Source: Mangrovibacter plantisponsor (GTDB lineage Bacteria > Pseudomonadota > Gammaproteobacteria > Enterobacterales > Enterobacteriaceae). Taken from it: a stretch of DNA of 64,000 bases. Each line of letters starts with the position of its first letter. The stretch's first letter is position 1. The DNA lies in contig NZ_QGTS01000007.1 in the NCBI RefSeq assembly GCF_003182475.1, forward strand, positions 62,001 to 126,000, in the 5' to 3' direction. The notes below the pieces were generated by a model. That model ran no database searches and was not told the origin of the DNA. It saw only the letters and a program-made list of their open reading frames with translations. This document shows, piece after piece, positions 29,373 through 38,446 of the stretch. The position numbers and the translations under genes are program-made.

Positions 29373-30536
29373 TCAGAGTTTCACCAACCGTTCTGCCGCT
29401 GCATCCAGCGTTGCTTCCTGCTTGGCAAAACACAGGCGAATCAGTTTATGAGGGAACGGGTCCGCACAGAATACTGACAACGGTATTGCCGCAACACCAT
29501 GTTCAGTGGTTAACCAGCGGCAAAAGCTCACATCATCCATATCAGAGATGGCACTGTAGTCCGCCAGTAAGAAATAGGTTCCGCTGCAGGGTAAAACTTC
29601 CAGGCGGCTGGCAGATAATGCCTGCACAAAACGGTCACGTTTCGCCTGGTAAAACGCTGGCAGTGCGCGGTAATGCTCAGGTTCAGCCTCCAGCATATCA
29701 GCAAGAGCCAGCTGTGCCGGGGTATTCACCGAAAAGGTCAGGTACTGGTGAATCTTACGGATCTCCGCACTGATGGCAGCAGGAGCCACGCAGTAGCCCA
29801 CTTTCCAGCCAGTCATATGGTAAGTTTTACCAAATGACGAAACTGCCACAGCGCGCTCACGCAGTGCTTCATGAGCCAGTACGCTGGCATGGCCGTCAGG
29901 TGCAAAACAGATGTGCTCATACACTTCATCGCTCAGCACATAGATTTCCTGGTCCGCAATGGCCTGCCATAACTGGGCAAAATCGCTCTGCTGCCACACG
30001 GTTGCGGTGGGGTTATGGGGCGTATTCAGGATAACCATGCGGGTTTTCGGCGTAAGCATGTTTTTGAATGCGGCCCAGTCCACCCGGAAATGCGGCGGCT
30101 GCAACGCCAGGCGCTTCACCACGCCACCTGCCAGTTCAATGGCCGGAGCATAGCTGTCGTAACTTGGGTCAAAGCAAATCACTTCGTCCCCGGTACGCAC
30201 TAATGCAGTAATGGCTGCATACAGGGCTTCTGTTGCCCCGGCGGTCACAGTGATTTCACTGTTGGCGTCGGGCTGCCAGCCATACAACTCAGCGGTTTTG
30301 CGGGAAATCGCCTCACGCAATGGCTGAGCTCCCGTCATCGGCGCATACTGGTTCGCGCCCCTGGCGACATGCCATGCAAGGCGTTCCTGTAAATAACGCG
30401 GCCCGTCAAAGTCTGGGAAGCCCTGAGACAGGTTAATGGCTTTATGCTGCTGTGCCAGAGCGCTCATCTGCGTGAAAATAGTGGTGCCTAACGATGGCAG
30501 CTTACTCTCTGGAATCAAAGGGTTACTACTATTCAT
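29373..30536 (-). CDS. ybdL: Methionine/aromatic aminotransferase YbdL (salvage transaminase)
   Basis: PLP-dependent class I aminotransferase; E. coli YbdL prefers methionine. In methionine salvage the last step is transamination of 2-keto-4-methylthiobutyrate to methionine, which this enzyme would catalyse. It has 387 residues with ATG 30536 after GGGGAGAGA. Motifs include NLSQGFPDFDGP, TVTAGATEAL, NTPHNPTATVW, SDEVYEHI and the PLP-lysine segment SSFGKTYHMTGWKVGY. Fifty-three further in-frame upstream residues run across the MetJ site and are rejected. It is divergent from mtnBCD and shares a MetJ operator with it. Confidence 0.95.
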   Translation of the reverse strand: MNSSNPLIPESKLPSLGTTIFTQMSALAQQHKAINLSQGFPDFDGPRYLQERLAWHVARGANQYAPMTGAQPLREAISRKTAELYGWQPDANSEITVTAGATEALYAAITALVRTGDEVICFDPSYDSYAPAIELAGGVVKRLALQPPHFRVDWAAFKNMLTPKTRMVILNTPHNPTATVWQQSDFAQLWQAIADQEIYVLSDEVYEHICFAPDGHASVLAHEALRERAVAVSSFGKTYHMTGWKVGYCVAPAAISAEIRKIHQYLTFSVNTPAQLALADMLEAEPEHYRALPAFYQAKRDRFVQALSASRLEVLPCSGTYFLLADYSAISDMDDVSFCRWLTTEHGVAAIPLSVFCADPFPHKLIRLCFAKQEATLDAAAERLVKL

Positions 30537-30612
30537 TCTCTCCCCTTCCCGGTATTTTGTTGTGATGCGTGTGTTGCTGCCACTATAACACGATGTTAAT
30601 ATTTGGCAATCA

Positions 30613-30628
30613 AGACGCTTAGACGTCC
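30613..30628. promoter_or_regulatory. MetJ operator between ybdL and mtnB
   Basis: Two adjoining met boxes, AGACGCTT and AGACGTCC, match the consensus AGACGTCT at six and seven of eight positions. They sit in the 141-base divergent region, so repression by MetJ-SAM could govern both ybdL and mtnBCD. Confidence 0.75.
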
Positions 30629-30677
30629 AAATAATAACGTAATGCCAGAATTCACACTGCGCATAATAAGGAATGTA

Positions 30678-31292
30678 ATGACACAACAACTGCAACTGGC
30701 TGAATTAGTCGCGGCCTGCCGCTGGCTTGGTGCCAAAGGCTGGGCTCCTGCAACTGGCGGCAACATGTCTGTGCGCCAGGACACCCAATGGTGCTGGCTT
30801 AGTGAATCCGGTAAAGATAAAGGCAGCCTGACAGAAAGCGATTTTTTGCAGGTCAGCATTGCCGACAATACAGCGCCTTCCGGGCGTACACCTTCTGCGG
30901 AAACCGGGCTGCATACCCTTATTTACCGCCTGTTTCCTGAAGCTCAGGCGGTTCTCCATGTTCATACTGTCAACGCAACTGTGTTATCCCGCCTGGTTAA
31001 AGGCAACCGCCTGACACTTCAGGGCTACGAAATGCAAAAATCCCTGCGCGGCCAGTCATCGCACCTGGATGCCCTGCAGATCCCGGTATTTGATAACGAC
31101 CAGGATATCAGTGTGCTGGCGCAACGAATCCACTCGGGCACCAGCAAAGAAGACCTGCAATGGGGGTTTCTGCTGCGCGGCCATGGCCTGACCTGCTGGG
31201 GAAGAAATGTTGAAGAAGCCCGCCGCCACCTGGAAGGGCTGGAATTCTTATTTGAATGCGAAATACTGCGCCGCCGCCTGGAGGTATTATGA
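30678..31292 (+). CDS. mtnB: Methylthioribulose-1-phosphate dehydratase
   Basis: Class II aldolase-type zinc enzyme that dehydrates 5-methylthioribulose-1-phosphate to 2,3-diketo-5-methylthiopentyl-1-phosphate. It has 204 residues with ATG 30678 after AAGGAATGTA. Motifs: [12 protein letters not shown], the zinc ligands in [14 protein letters not shown] and the C-terminal [15 protein letters not shown]. Its stop overlaps the mtnC start (ATGA). Confidence 0.95.
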   Translation: MTQQLQLAELVAACRWLGAKGWAPATGGNMSVRQDTQWCWLSESGKDKGSLTESDFLQVSIADNTAPSGRTPSAETGLHTLIYRLFPEAQAVLHVHTVNATVLSRLVKGNRLTLQGYEMQKSLRGQSSHLDALQIPVFDNDQDISVLAQRIHSGTSKEDLQWGFLLRGHGLTCWGRNVEEARRHLEGLEFLFECEILRRRLEVL

Positions 31293-31969
31293 TTAAGGCC
31301 ATCGTGACGGATATAGAAGGCACAACCAGCGATATCCGCTTTGTGCATAATGTGTTGTTCCCCTATGCACGCCAGCATCTTGCCTCATTTATTGCCAGCT
31401 ATGGGCAACAACCCGCAGTTGCTGCTGAACTGGATGCCGTGCGCAGCGAAATCGGCCAGCCGCAAGCCACTACCCGTGAAGTTATCAGTGCACTTCTGGC
31501 CTTTATGGATGAAGACCGCAAATCAACCCCGCTCAAAGCATTGCAGGGCATGATTTGGCAAACCGGTTATCAGCAGGGCGATTTTACCGGCCACCTCTAC
31601 CCTGATGTGCTGCCAGCGCTGGAAAAATGGCAGGCTTCAGGTATCGCGTTATATGTCTATTCCTCAGGTTCAGTCGCCGCGCAGAAACTGTTGTTTGGTT
31701 ACAGTGATGCAGGTGATATCACGCCGTTGTTCAGTGGGTATTTCGACACCCACGTTGGCCACAAGCGGGAAACCGCTTCTTACCAGGCTATCGCCCGTGA
31801 AACGGGTTTTGCACCAGGTGAATTACTGTTTTTATCGGATATACACCAGGAGCTCGATGCCGCACGCGAAGCGGGCTGGCAAACAGTACAACTGATTCGA
31901 GGCCCGGCAGATAACGCCAGCCAACACTCCCAGGTCGGCGATTTCAGCGCCATTAACCCAGAGGCATAA
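31289..31969 (+). CDS. mtnC: Acireductone synthase (enolase-phosphatase E1)
   Basis: HAD-superfamily bifunctional enolase and phosphatase that makes acireductone in methionine salvage. It has 226 residues. The HAD nucleophile loop [15 protein letters not shown] is at the N-terminus, [16 protein letters not shown] supplies motif II and [14 protein letters not shown] the acidic motif. ATG 31289 overlaps the mtnB stop by four bases, giving a tight mtnBCD operon. Confidence 0.96.
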   Translation: MIKAIVTDIEGTTSDIRFVHNVLFPYARQHLASFIASYGQQPAVAAELDAVRSEIGQPQATTREVISALLAFMDEDRKSTPLKALQGMIWQTGYQQGDFTGHLYPDVLPALEKWQASGIALYVYSSGSVAAQKLLFGYSDAGDITPLFSGYFDTHVGHKRETASYQAIARETGFAPGELLFLSDIHQELDAAREAGWQTVQLIRGPADNASQHSQVGDFSAINPEA

Positions 31970-31974
31970 TCACA

Positions 31975-32517
31975 ATGAGCACGCTTACCATTTATTCCGA
32001 AACCGATGCCAGCCAGCCGCTTTGGCACAGCCAGGACGCAGAGGCTATCCGTGAACAACTGAATGCCGCCGGTGTGCGTTTTGAACGCTGGGAAGCCAAC
32101 CAGCCACTGGGAGATGAACCGACACCGGAAACAGTGCTGACAGCCTACCAGCACGAAATTGAAAAGTTGGTTGCCGAGAAAAACTACCAAAGCTGGGATG
32201 TTATCAGCATGCGCGCCAGTCACCCGGAGAAAGCGGCGCTGCGGGAAAAATTTCTCTCTGAGCATACTCATGGCGAAGACGAAGTCCGTTTCTTCGTTGA
32301 AGGAGCGGGTTTATTCTGCCTGCACCTGAATGGCAAGGTTTACCAGGTCTTGTGTGAAAAAAATGATTTAATTTCTGTTCCCGCAGGCACACCGCACTGG
32401 TTCGATATGGGTTCACAACCCAATTTCACCGCCATTCGTATTTTTGATAACCCGGAAGGCTGGGTAGCAAAATTTACCGGCGACCCGATTGCCGATACTT
32501 ACCCGCGCATTGACTGA
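31975..32517 (+). CDS. mtnD: Acireductone dioxygenase
   Basis: Cupin metalloenzyme that oxidises acireductone. The iron form gives the methionine precursor keto acid plus formate; the nickel form of the Klebsiella enzyme gives an off-pathway product and CO. It has 180 residues. Metal ligands are His97, His99 and Glu103 in [15 protein letters not shown] and His141 in [11 protein letters not shown]. It starts five bases after mtnC. Confidence 0.97.
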   Translation: MSTLTIYSETDASQPLWHSQDAEAIREQLNAAGVRFERWEANQPLGDEPTPETVLTAYQHEIEKLVAEKNYQSWDVISMRASHPEKAALREKFLSEHTHGEDEVRFFVEGAGLFCLHLNGKVYQVLCEKNDLISVPAGTPHWFDMGSQPNFTAIRIFDNPEGWVAKFTGDPIADTYPRID

Positions 32518-32526
32518 ATCCTGCAC

Positions 32527-32555
32527 GCGGCCAGGCTGACTGGTTACCTGGCCGC
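32527..32555. terminator. Hairpin between convergent mtnD and mtnA
   Basis: Nine-base GC-rich stem GCGGCCAGG / CCTGGCCGC with an 11-base loop and no T tract. It probably protects or ends the two convergent transcripts. Confidence 0.5.
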
Positions 32556-32563
32556 ACCACTCT

Positions 32564-33589
32564 TCAGGCCTGAGCTTTAAACACCCCGTCGCGCACCTGT
32601 TCCGGGGTAATCACACCACTGTCCAGTACCCAGCCACTAATCAGCTCTGCCGGTGTTACATCAAACGCCGGGTTGTACACCAGAGCATTCTCTGGCGCCC
32701 ACTGCACCGCGCCAAAACTCCCTGCCACACCGGTTACTTCCGCGGCTGCACGCTGTTCAATGGGAATAGCCGCGCCATTTGGGCAGGATGAATCCAGCGT
32801 GGTAACCGGTGCCGCAACATAAAACGGAATACCGTGGTATTTTGCCAGCACCGCCAGGCTATAAGTGCCAATTTTATTCGCCACATCGCCATTGGCAGCA
32901 ATGCGATCTGCCCCTACCCAGATGGCATCCACCTCACCTTTTGCCATCAGGCTGGCCGCCATCGAATCACAAATTAGTTGGTATGGGATATTCAGCTCAC
33001 CCAGTTCCCAGGCGGTTAAGCGCCCACCCTGCAACAGCGGGCGTGTTTCATCCACCCAAACCTGCTGCACATTGCCTGCGAGAAATGCTTTGTGAATCAC
33101 CCCAAGCGCAGTACCACAACCCGCTGTCGCCAGCCCACCGGTATTGCAGTGGGTTAACAGGCGGCTGCCTGGGGTAACTAACTGGCTACCGGCAATGGCA
33201 ATCGCCTCGCACAGTTGCTTATCTTCTTCCACCAGCCGCCAGGCTTCATTAACCATGGCACTCACCCAGTCACTCTGGTTCAGCGCCTGCTTCATCCGGT
33301 CGAGGTTATTCATCAGGTTTACAGCGGTTGGGCGGGAAGCACGTAAGGTTTCCAGCGCCACACTCAGGCTTTTTTGATCTTCACCGTGTTCCGCCAGCAA
33401 AGCCAGCAACAGGCTGGCAGATAAACCAATCAGTGGCGCACCACGCACCCGTAAAGCATGAATATGGCCCACCAGTAAATCAACAGAGCTGGCATCCAGC
33501 CAGTTTGATTGTTGCGGCAATGCCTGCTGGTCGAGGATCCACAGTTGATTATCTGCAATGCGCAAACTGGTGGTCTGGAGATTATTCAT
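32564..33589 (-). CDS. mtnA: S-methyl-5-thioribose-1-phosphate isomerase
   Basis: eIF2B-alpha-related isomerase converting 5-methylthioribose-1-phosphate to the ribulose form. It has 341 residues. The motif [15 protein letters not shown] is near residue 47, the catalytic Cys in [13 protein letters not shown] near 160 and the catalytic Asp in [19 protein letters not shown] near 240. It is divergent from mtnK with a shared MetJ site. Confidence 0.97.
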   Translation of the reverse strand: MNNLQTTSLRIADNQLWILDQQALPQQSNWLDASSVDLLVGHIHALRVRGAPLIGLSASLLLALLAEHGEDQKSLSVALETLRASRPTAVNLMNNLDRMKQALNQSDWVSAMVNEAWRLVEEDKQLCEAIAIAGSQLVTPGSRLLTHCNTGGLATAGCGTALGVIHKAFLAGNVQQVWVDETRPLLQGGRLTAWELGELNIPYQLICDSMAASLMAKGEVDAIWVGADRIAANGDVANKIGTYSLAVLAKYHGIPFYVAAPVTTLDSSCPNGAAIPIEQRAAAEVTGVAGSFGAVQWAPENALVYNPAFDVTPAELISGWVLDSGVITPEQVRDGVFKAQA

Positions 33590-33642
33590 TTTAGTTAAAT
33601 CCTTGTTGCGTTGATGTGTTCTATTGTGTCAGGATGGAAAGC

Positions 33643-33666
33643 GGATGTATAGACGTCTGAACGGCT
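33643..33666. promoter_or_regulatory. MetJ operator between mtnA and mtnK
   Basis: A perfect met box AGACGTCT (33651-33658) is flanked in register by GGATGTAT and GAACGGCT, each with five matches of eight. This makes three tandem boxes in the 117-base divergent region. Confidence 0.8.
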
Positions 33667-33706
33667 TATTAACCAGAATTCGAGAATTGATAAGGAAAGA
33701 AGTCAC

Positions 33707-34906
33707 ATGTCGCACTACCGCACTTTTACTGCCGATGATGCAGTTGCCTGGGCCAAACAACATGGTGGGCTGGCAAACCCGGAAAAGCTTACCCATGCTG
33801 AAGAAGTGGGCGATGGTAACCTTAATCTGGTGTTTAAGGTGTTCGACAACGAAGGAATAAGCCGCATTATTGTTAAACAGGCGTTACCTTATGTACGCTG
33901 TGTGGGGGAATCCTGGCCGTTAACCCTGGACCGTGCCCGACTGGAGGCAGAAACCCTTATTGCCCATTACCAGCACTGCCCGCAGCACACGGTCAATATT
34001 CTGCACTTTGACCAGCCACTGGCAGTGATGGTGATGGAAGATTTATCCAGTTACCGTATCTGGCGCGGCGAACTGATTCGCGGTGAGTATTACCCGCAGG
34101 CCGCCAGCCAGTTAGGTGAATACCTGGCGCAGGTTCTGTTCCACACTTCCGATTTTTACCTGCACCCGCACCAGAAAAAAGCTGAAGTCGCCCGGTTTAT
34201 TAACCCGGAAATGTGTGAAATCACTGAAGATTTGTTTTTTAACGACCCGTACTGCCAGCATGAACGCAACAATTACCCCGCCGCGCTGGAAAGCGACGTT
34301 GCTGCCCTGCGTGAAGACAACGACCTGAAACTGGCTGTGAGCGCCCTTAAACACCGCTTTTTCTCCCATGCGGAAGCCCTGCTGCACGGTGACATCCACA
34401 GTGGTTCTATTTTTGTCGCTGAAGGCCGCCTCAAAGCCATTGATGCCGAATTTGGTTTCTTTGGCCCCGCTGGCTTCGACCCTGGCACAGCGATTGGCAA
34501 CCTGTTGCTCAATTACTGCGGATTACCCGGTTTGCTCCCACTGCGTGAAGCCGCCGATGCCCGCGAGCAACGCCTGGCGGATATCAGCGAGTTATGGCAC
34601 ACCTTTACGGAACGCTTCCAGACACTGGCGCGCGAGAAAACCCGTGACCAGGCACTGGGTTGCCCCGGGTACACCAGCCAGTTCCTGAAAAAAGTGTGGC
34701 ACGATGCAATTGGCTATGCCGGCACCGAATTGATTCGCCGCACCGTGGGGTTATCTCATGTGGCAGATATCGACACCATCACCGATGACGCCATGCGCCT
34801 TGCCTGCCAGCGCCAGGCTCTGGCACTGGGTAAGGCGTTGATTCTGATTGCAGATAAAATTGACAACGTGGAAGAGTTTATCGCACGGGTGCGCCAGTAT
34901 AGCTGA
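33707..34906 (+). CDS. mtnK: 5-methylthioribose kinase
   Basis: Phosphorylates 5-methylthioribose at C1, feeding MtnA. It has 399 residues of the choline/aminoglycoside kinase fold. Motifs: [12 protein letters not shown] (nucleotide loop), [11 protein letters not shown], the catalytic loop [14 protein letters not shown] and the metal-binding [17 protein letters not shown] 33707 follows AGGAAAGAAGTCAC. Its substrate arises from methylthioadenosine nucleosidase action or from uptake; the ABC importer downstream may supply the latter. Confidence 0.97.
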   Translation: MSHYRTFTADDAVAWAKQHGGLANPEKLTHAEEVGDGNLNLVFKVFDNEGISRIIVKQALPYVRCVGESWPLTLDRARLEAETLIAHYQHCPQHTVNILHFDQPLAVMVMEDLSSYRIWRGELIRGEYYPQAASQLGEYLAQVLFHTSDFYLHPHQKKAEVARFINPEMCEITEDLFFNDPYCQHERNNYPAALESDVAALREDNDLKLAVSALKHRFFSHAEALLHGDIHSGSIFVAEGRLKAIDAEFGFFGPAGFDPGTAIGNLLLNYCGLPGLLPLREAADAREQRLADISELWHTFTERFQTLAREKTRDQALGCPGYTSQFLKKVWHDAIGYAGTELIRRTVGLSHVADIDTITDDAMRLACQRQALALGKALILIADKIDNVEEFIARVRQYS

Positions 34907-34916
34907 GCCTGCTAAT

Positions 34917-34952
34917 GGGGCAGAGAGCCACTTACAAATGGTTCTCTGCCCC
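34917..34952. terminator. Hairpin between convergent mtnK and the LVIVD gene
   Basis: Fourteen-pair stem GGGGCAGAGAGCCA / TGGTTCTCTGCCCC (one G-T) with an eight-base loop. No T tract follows on either strand. Confidence 0.55.
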
Positions 34953-35052
34953 TGTAATACAAACAGCCCCGTTAACCAGCACCTGCCCGCACTATGCCTT
35001 ATCCACCCCAGTGAACATCACACCAGGCTGTAGCAACAATGGTGTACGCTAC

Positions 35053-36291
35053 TCAGCCCAGGTACTCGATAATTGACAGCCCGCCGTTGTAATCAGTGCT
35101 GTAGATAATTCCCTGCGCATCCACAAACACATCACACGACTGAATAACCTGAGGCCTTCCCGGGCGGGTATCCATCATTGTTTTTGGCGCGGCAGGAACC
35201 AGTGCGCCAGTTTCTACCGGGCGATACGGGTTGCTGATATCAACAGCACGTACCCCGGCATTCTGCCAGGTGGCAAAAATCAGTGTCTCACTGACAAAGC
35301 TCCCCGGGCGGTTTTCATGCAGATTATGTGGGCCAAAATGTGCGCCCTTCGCAACATAATCCCGTTCATCCGGCACCGGGAATGTGGAAATACTCACCGG
35401 GTTTGCCGGTTCACGGATATCAAACAGCCAGATAAATTTCTCGCCATCCTGCTGGTCGTCTAACACGGCTTCGTCCAGCACCACCAGCAAATCCCGCCCC
35501 GGAAGCGGCAGGGCCGTATGGGTCCCGCCACCATACGGCGGGCTCCAGTTCCGGTGGCTGATAAGTGACGGTGCCGCCCGGTCGCTGACATCCAGCAAAG
35601 TCAGCCCGCCATCACGCCAACTACCGTAAGCCGTGTCACCATGGATAATCGCGTGGTGCAGTGCATAACGTTTCCCTTCCGGCCAGCCAGGTTGTTCGCC
35701 CGCCGCTTCGTTCATACCTGGCATCCACCAGCGCCCGGCAACTTCAGGCTTGCGTGGGTCTGCCAGGTCAATCGTCAGGAAGATATAGTCGGTGTAGCCA
35801 TCCAGCAATGCTGAAACATATGCCCAGCGCCCGCCGGTATACCAGATACGGTGCACACCAATGCCATCCAGCGCAAGGAAGCTGATTTCACGCGGGTTTT
35901 CCGGCTGGGAGATATCAAAAATACGCACCCCGGCAGACCAGTCCCGGCCAGAGACTGTTTTAACCGTTTCCCCCACCTGACGGGTGTAATACACCCGCTC
36001 GTCGGCAAACCGGCTGTCGGCAAACAAGTCACGGGCATTAATCACCAGCAACAGGTCATCATGTGCCTGCAAATGGACATTCCAGGTACCAGGAGGTGCC
36101 GGAACATAACGCACCGTGCGCGGGTTTTTCGCATCGCGCACATCAACAATGGAAAACCCCTGCGACACCATATGGCCAATATAGGCATAACCACGGTGCA
36201 CCATAACCTGCACACCGTCTGGTCTGCCGCCCTGGTCACTGTGGCCTGTCAGCCGCATGTTGCGGCTATATTCGGGTTCCGGCAACGACAT
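35053..36291 (-). CDS. LVIVD-repeat beta-propeller protein of unknown function
   Basis: A protein of 412 residues with no signal peptide, built of about seven repeats of the LVIVD type (for example GFSIVDVRDAKNPRTV at 45-60, GVRIFDISQPENPREI at 121-136, GLTLLDVSDRAAP at 229-241, GVRAVDISNPYRP at 346-358). Such repeats fold into a beta-propeller. Histidines recur near blade starts: His73/76, His147, His212/213/217, His258 and His318/322/325, which could face the central channel and hold a metal. It is the last gene of the ABC operon, 11 bases after the binding-protein gene. Function is not known to me; a part in handling the imported methylthio-sugar is an inference from position and MetJ control. 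Confidence 0.85.
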   Translation of the reverse strand: MSLPEPEYSRNMRLTGHSDQGGRPDGVQVMVHRGYAYIGHMVSQGFSIVDVRDAKNPRTVRYVPAPPGTWNVHLQAHDDLLLVINARDLFADSRFADERVYYTRQVGETVKTVSGRDWSAGVRIFDISQPENPREISFLALDGIGVHRIWYTGGRWAYVSALLDGYTDYIFLTIDLADPRKPEVAGRWWMPGMNEAAGEQPGWPEGKRYALHHAIIHGDTAYGSWRDGGLTLLDVSDRAAPSLISHRNWSPPYGGGTHTALPLPGRDLLVVLDEAVLDDQQDGEKFIWLFDIREPANPVSISTFPVPDERDYVAKGAHFGPHNLHENRPGSFVSETLIFATWQNAGVRAVDISNPYRPVETGALVPAAPKTMMDTRPGRPQVIQSCDVFVDAQGIIYSTDYNGGLSIIEYLG

Positions 36292-36302
36292 CCCTGCACT
36301 CC

Positions 36303-37373
36303 TTATTTTTGCTGTTTCGCTTCAAGCGTGGCGAACCACGGCGCGATAAAGTCCTGAGACTGGCCCCAGCCTGGAATAATTTTGCTCAGAGATGCCATGT
36401 TCACATTACCCGGCTGGCTTGCCAGTAGTGCCTGAGGAATCGCCGCAGCTTTAAAATCGTAGGTAGCCGGTGTTGGCTCGCCAGCAATTTTGTTTGCAAT
36501 CAGGCGAACATTCATGGCACCAATCAGTTTTGGATCAACAGCAACCGTTACTTTCCACGGGCTGTTTGCCTCGCGCATCAGTTGCAAGTCCTGGTTAGAA
36601 GCATCAATGCTGTACAGTTTGATTTCAGTGCGGCCATTCTCTTCCAGCGCTTTATAAGCGCCCTGGCTGAACGCATCCCAGGTCCCCCAGATTGCGTCAA
36701 TTTTCCCTTTCGGGTATTTCGCCAGCACCGCGCCCACTTTATTGGCTGTATCACCCTGCACATCGGAAGACACTGCACCAATAGATTCCAGTTCATGAAC
36801 GCCTGGGTTGTCTTTGAGCATTTTTTCGTATTCAGCCTGGCGGCGCTCCATGGGCGGGAAGCCGGCAACCCACAGTTTGATGATATTGGCTTTGCCGTTA
36901 AAGTCTTTCACCAGTTGGCCGAAGGAGAGACGAGTCAGTGAAGCATCATCCTGCTGAGTAACAGTTACGCCCGGAATATCGCCGTTTACTGCTGTATCAA
37001 AGACCGACACTTTGATCCCGCTATCCACAATACGTTTTACCAGTGTTGTGGAGTACGGGTCACGGCCCTGAGACAGAATAATCCCGTCGTATTTCTGGCT
37101 AATGGCCTGGTTTACAAAATCCTGAAAGCGCGCATCATCGCCATTGGTTAAAAACACACTCACTTTAAACCCCAGCTTCTTGCCCTGCTGAATGGCACCG
37201 GCAAGAAACTGCGAAGTATTATCATCCGAGCCCAGGTTACGAATCACGGCGATTCTTATTGGCCCGTTATGGTCTGCGATTGCCGCTGGTACTGGCGCAA
37301 GCGTGGCAGCAAAACTGGTGGCTGTACCGGCCAGCAACCCCAGGGCAATTAACGAGCACTTCAGCATTTTCAT
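36303..37373 (-). CDS. Sugar ABC transporter periplasmic binding protein (possible methylthioribose receptor)
   Basis: Type I periplasmic binding protein (ribose/galactose-binding family) of 356 residues. The signal peptide is about 22 residues (KMLKCSLIALGLLAGTATSFA). The N-lobe starts PIRIAVIRNLGSDDNTSQFLAGAIQQG and contains DGIILSQGRDPYSTTLV. The hinge region DAIWGTWDAFSQGAYKALEENG and KLYSIDASNQDLQLM are typical. It is the third gene of the operon. The substrate cannot be read directly; a pentose-type sugar fits the family and methylthioribose fits the location. Confidence 0.88.
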   Translation of the reverse strand: MKMLKCSLIALGLLAGTATSFAATLAPVPAAIADHNGPIRIAVIRNLGSDDNTSQFLAGAIQQGKKLGFKVSVFLTNGDDARFQDFVNQAISQKYDGIILSQGRDPYSTTLVKRIVDSGIKVSVFDTAVNGDIPGVTVTQQDDASLTRLSFGQLVKDFNGKANIIKLWVAGFPPMERRQAEYEKMLKDNPGVHELESIGAVSSDVQGDTANKVGAVLAKYPKGKIDAIWGTWDAFSQGAYKALEENGRTEIKLYSIDASNQDLQLMREANSPWKVTVAVDPKLIGAMNVRLIANKIAGEPTPATYDFKAAAIPQALLASQPGNVNMASLSKIIPGWGQSQDFIAPWFATLEAKQQK

Positions 37374-37450
37374 TATTGTCTGTTTCCTGTCTGTTTTAGA
37401 TGATGTTATTCAATATGTTGCAGGTTTACCCTGCACAAAAACTCGCCTGA

Positions 37451-38446
37451 TTAACGGCGCTGGATATACGTCAGGGCCAAAGCGCCTGCCAGTACCAGGC
37501 CTTTGATAATGTCCATGGCGTAGTACGGCACAGAGATCATCACCAGCCCGTTTTGCAGCACGCCAAGGATGACAGCGCCCAACAAGGTTCCCAGCGCATT
37601 GGGTTTACCGGAGCCTGCCAGGGAAAAGCCAATCCAGGCGGCAGCCACGGCGTCCATCAGGTAGCCACTGCCTGCGTTTACCTGGGCTGATCCAATGCGA
37701 GATGCCAGTAAAATCCCGCCCAACCCGGCCAGTAAAGAGGCCAGCACATAGGCCAGCACGCGGTAGCGTGTAGTGCGAATACCAGACAGCCTCGCTGCTT
37801 CCGGGTTACCGCCAATGGCATACATCCGCCGGCCGTGGGTGGTCAGTGAAAGGCCAAGCTGCGCCACTACCGTAACCACCAGCATGATGATAACGATGAC
37901 CGGCACCTGCCCCAGTTGGCTGAAGCCCGCTGGGATCAGGCCTTCAGCCATATCTCCGCTCGGCAACACCATATTCTCAGTAATGGAACCGCCGTAGCTG
38001 TAAGTCATCGCCACGCCCTGAATCACGAACAGGCTGGCAAGGGTTGCCAGCATGTCGGGAATTTTCAGAACCACAATCAGGAAGGCATTAAACAGCCCAA
38101 CCAGGCAGCACAACGCCAGAGTGATAACAATCGCCTGAGTGGTGTCAAAGCCGTACCAAACAAACAGGGAAATCACCAGCGCATTGGCCAGTGAAGCCGT
38201 TGAGCCGACCGATAAGTCAAATCCCCCAACAGTGAGTGACAGCGACACCCCCACGGCAATAACAGTTACAATGGCGATAGAACGCAGAATATTGATGATG
38301 TTATGCGGGTCGAGAAAGTTATCGGTTGTAATCCCAAACAACCCAATCAGAGCCACAACAGTGAGCAACATTCCCCACTTGTAGAAAAAATCAAAGAGAC
38401 GCTGGCGCCCGGGGGCCTTCGCTTCAAGGGACAGGGCTTTACTCAC
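37451..38446 (-). CDS. Sugar ABC transporter permease (RbsC type)
   Basis: CUT2-family inner-membrane permease of 331 residues with about eight to ten membrane helices. Family blocks: VTVIAVGVSLSLTVGGFDLSVGS, GRRMYAIGGNPEAARLSGIRT and SRIGSAQVNAGSGYLMDAVAAAWIG. ATG 38446 overlaps the ATPase stop by four bases. The next gene, the binding protein, starts 77 bases downstream. Confidence 0.92.
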   Translation of the reverse strand: MSKALSLEAKAPGRQRLFDFFYKWGMLLTVVALIGLFGITTDNFLDPHNIINILRSIAIVTVIAVGVSLSLTVGGFDLSVGSTASLANALVISLFVWYGFDTTQAIVITLALCCLVGLFNAFLIVVLKIPDMLATLASLFVIQGVAMTYSYGGSITENMVLPSGDMAEGLIPAGFSQLGQVPVIVIIMLVVTVVAQLGLSLTTHGRRMYAIGGNPEAARLSGIRTTRYRVLAYVLASLLAGLGGILLASRIGSAQVNAGSGYLMDAVAAAWIGFSLAGSGKPNALGTLLGAVILGVLQNGLVMISVPYYAMDIIKGLVLAGALALTYIQRR

